Origin: Betaproteobacteria bacterium
GTDB lineage: Bacteria > Pseudomonadota > Gammaproteobacteria > Burkholderiales > Rhodocyclaceae
Assembly: GCA_028065725.1 (NCBI GenBank)
Contig: JAPTVL010000170.1
Coordinates: 1-14,630, forward strand
DNA: 14,630 bases
Direction: 5' to 3'
The first letter of the stretch is position 1. Each line of letters begins with the position of its first letter. This document shows, piece after piece, positions 14,630-14,630 of the stretch. Position numbers and translations under genes: made by a program. The notes under the pieces are model-generated. The model saw only the letters and a program-made list of their open reading frames with translations, did not search any database and was not told the DNA's origin.

Positions 14630-14630
14630 G

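Overview
The window looks like chromosomal DNA of a high-GC betaproteobacterium, probably of the Rhodocyclales type. The basis is the coaE-zapD-yacG gene order, a Nudix-ThiE fusion next to a DUF815 ATPase, and a SpeD gene coupled to a Tat-exported flavoprotein. This placement rests on gene content and order read by eye, not on a database search. Conserved housekeeping blocks with high GC are interrupted by lower-GC accessory pieces.

Left part (1-2663). Positions 1-108 look like the end of an IS21-type insertion sequence. It has cut a type I restriction-modification methyltransferase gene (hsdM, minus strand) straight after its NPPF motif, leaving 293 residues. A five-codon leader ORF with a good ribosome site sits in front of hsdM. 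Next comes an ammonium transporter gene (amtB, minus) with a clear intrinsic terminator. Upstream of amtB are a sigma-54-type promoter and two NtrC-like boxes, a nitrogen-limitation control region.

Middle (2664-10760). mltA (minus) is divergent from a plus-strand pair: a DUF815 ATPase and a Nudix-ThiE fusion coupled by a GTGA overlap. Converging on this pair is a long minus-strand run: Tat-lipoprotein flavoprotein, speD, SPOR protein, coaE, zapD, hicA, hicB, yacG. Several of these genes overlap by 4-8 bases. The hicAB toxin-antitoxin pair lies between zapD and yacG, which are normally adjacent, and hicB now overlaps yacG.

Right part (10832-14630). A 974-residue exported protein carries eight 42-residue kinesin-light-chain-type TPR repeats and a C-terminal CHAT protease domain with an intact His/Cys pair. 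Upstream of it on the same strand is a PIN-domain protein. At the very edge is a short reading frame that resembles a transposase C-terminus. This block has lower GC and sits where the upstream part of the polyamine operon might be expected, so it may be an acquired cassette.

No tRNA, rRNA, CRISPR array or replication origin was seen. No stretch over 300 bases lacks a gene; the largest gaps are 985-1244 (leader ORF, terminator, palindromes, tandem repeat) and 2448-2663 (amtB control region). The best candidate for unexplored biology is the exported TPR-CHAT protein with its PIN neighbour. The best supported regulatory finding is the NtrC/sigma-54 region of amtB.
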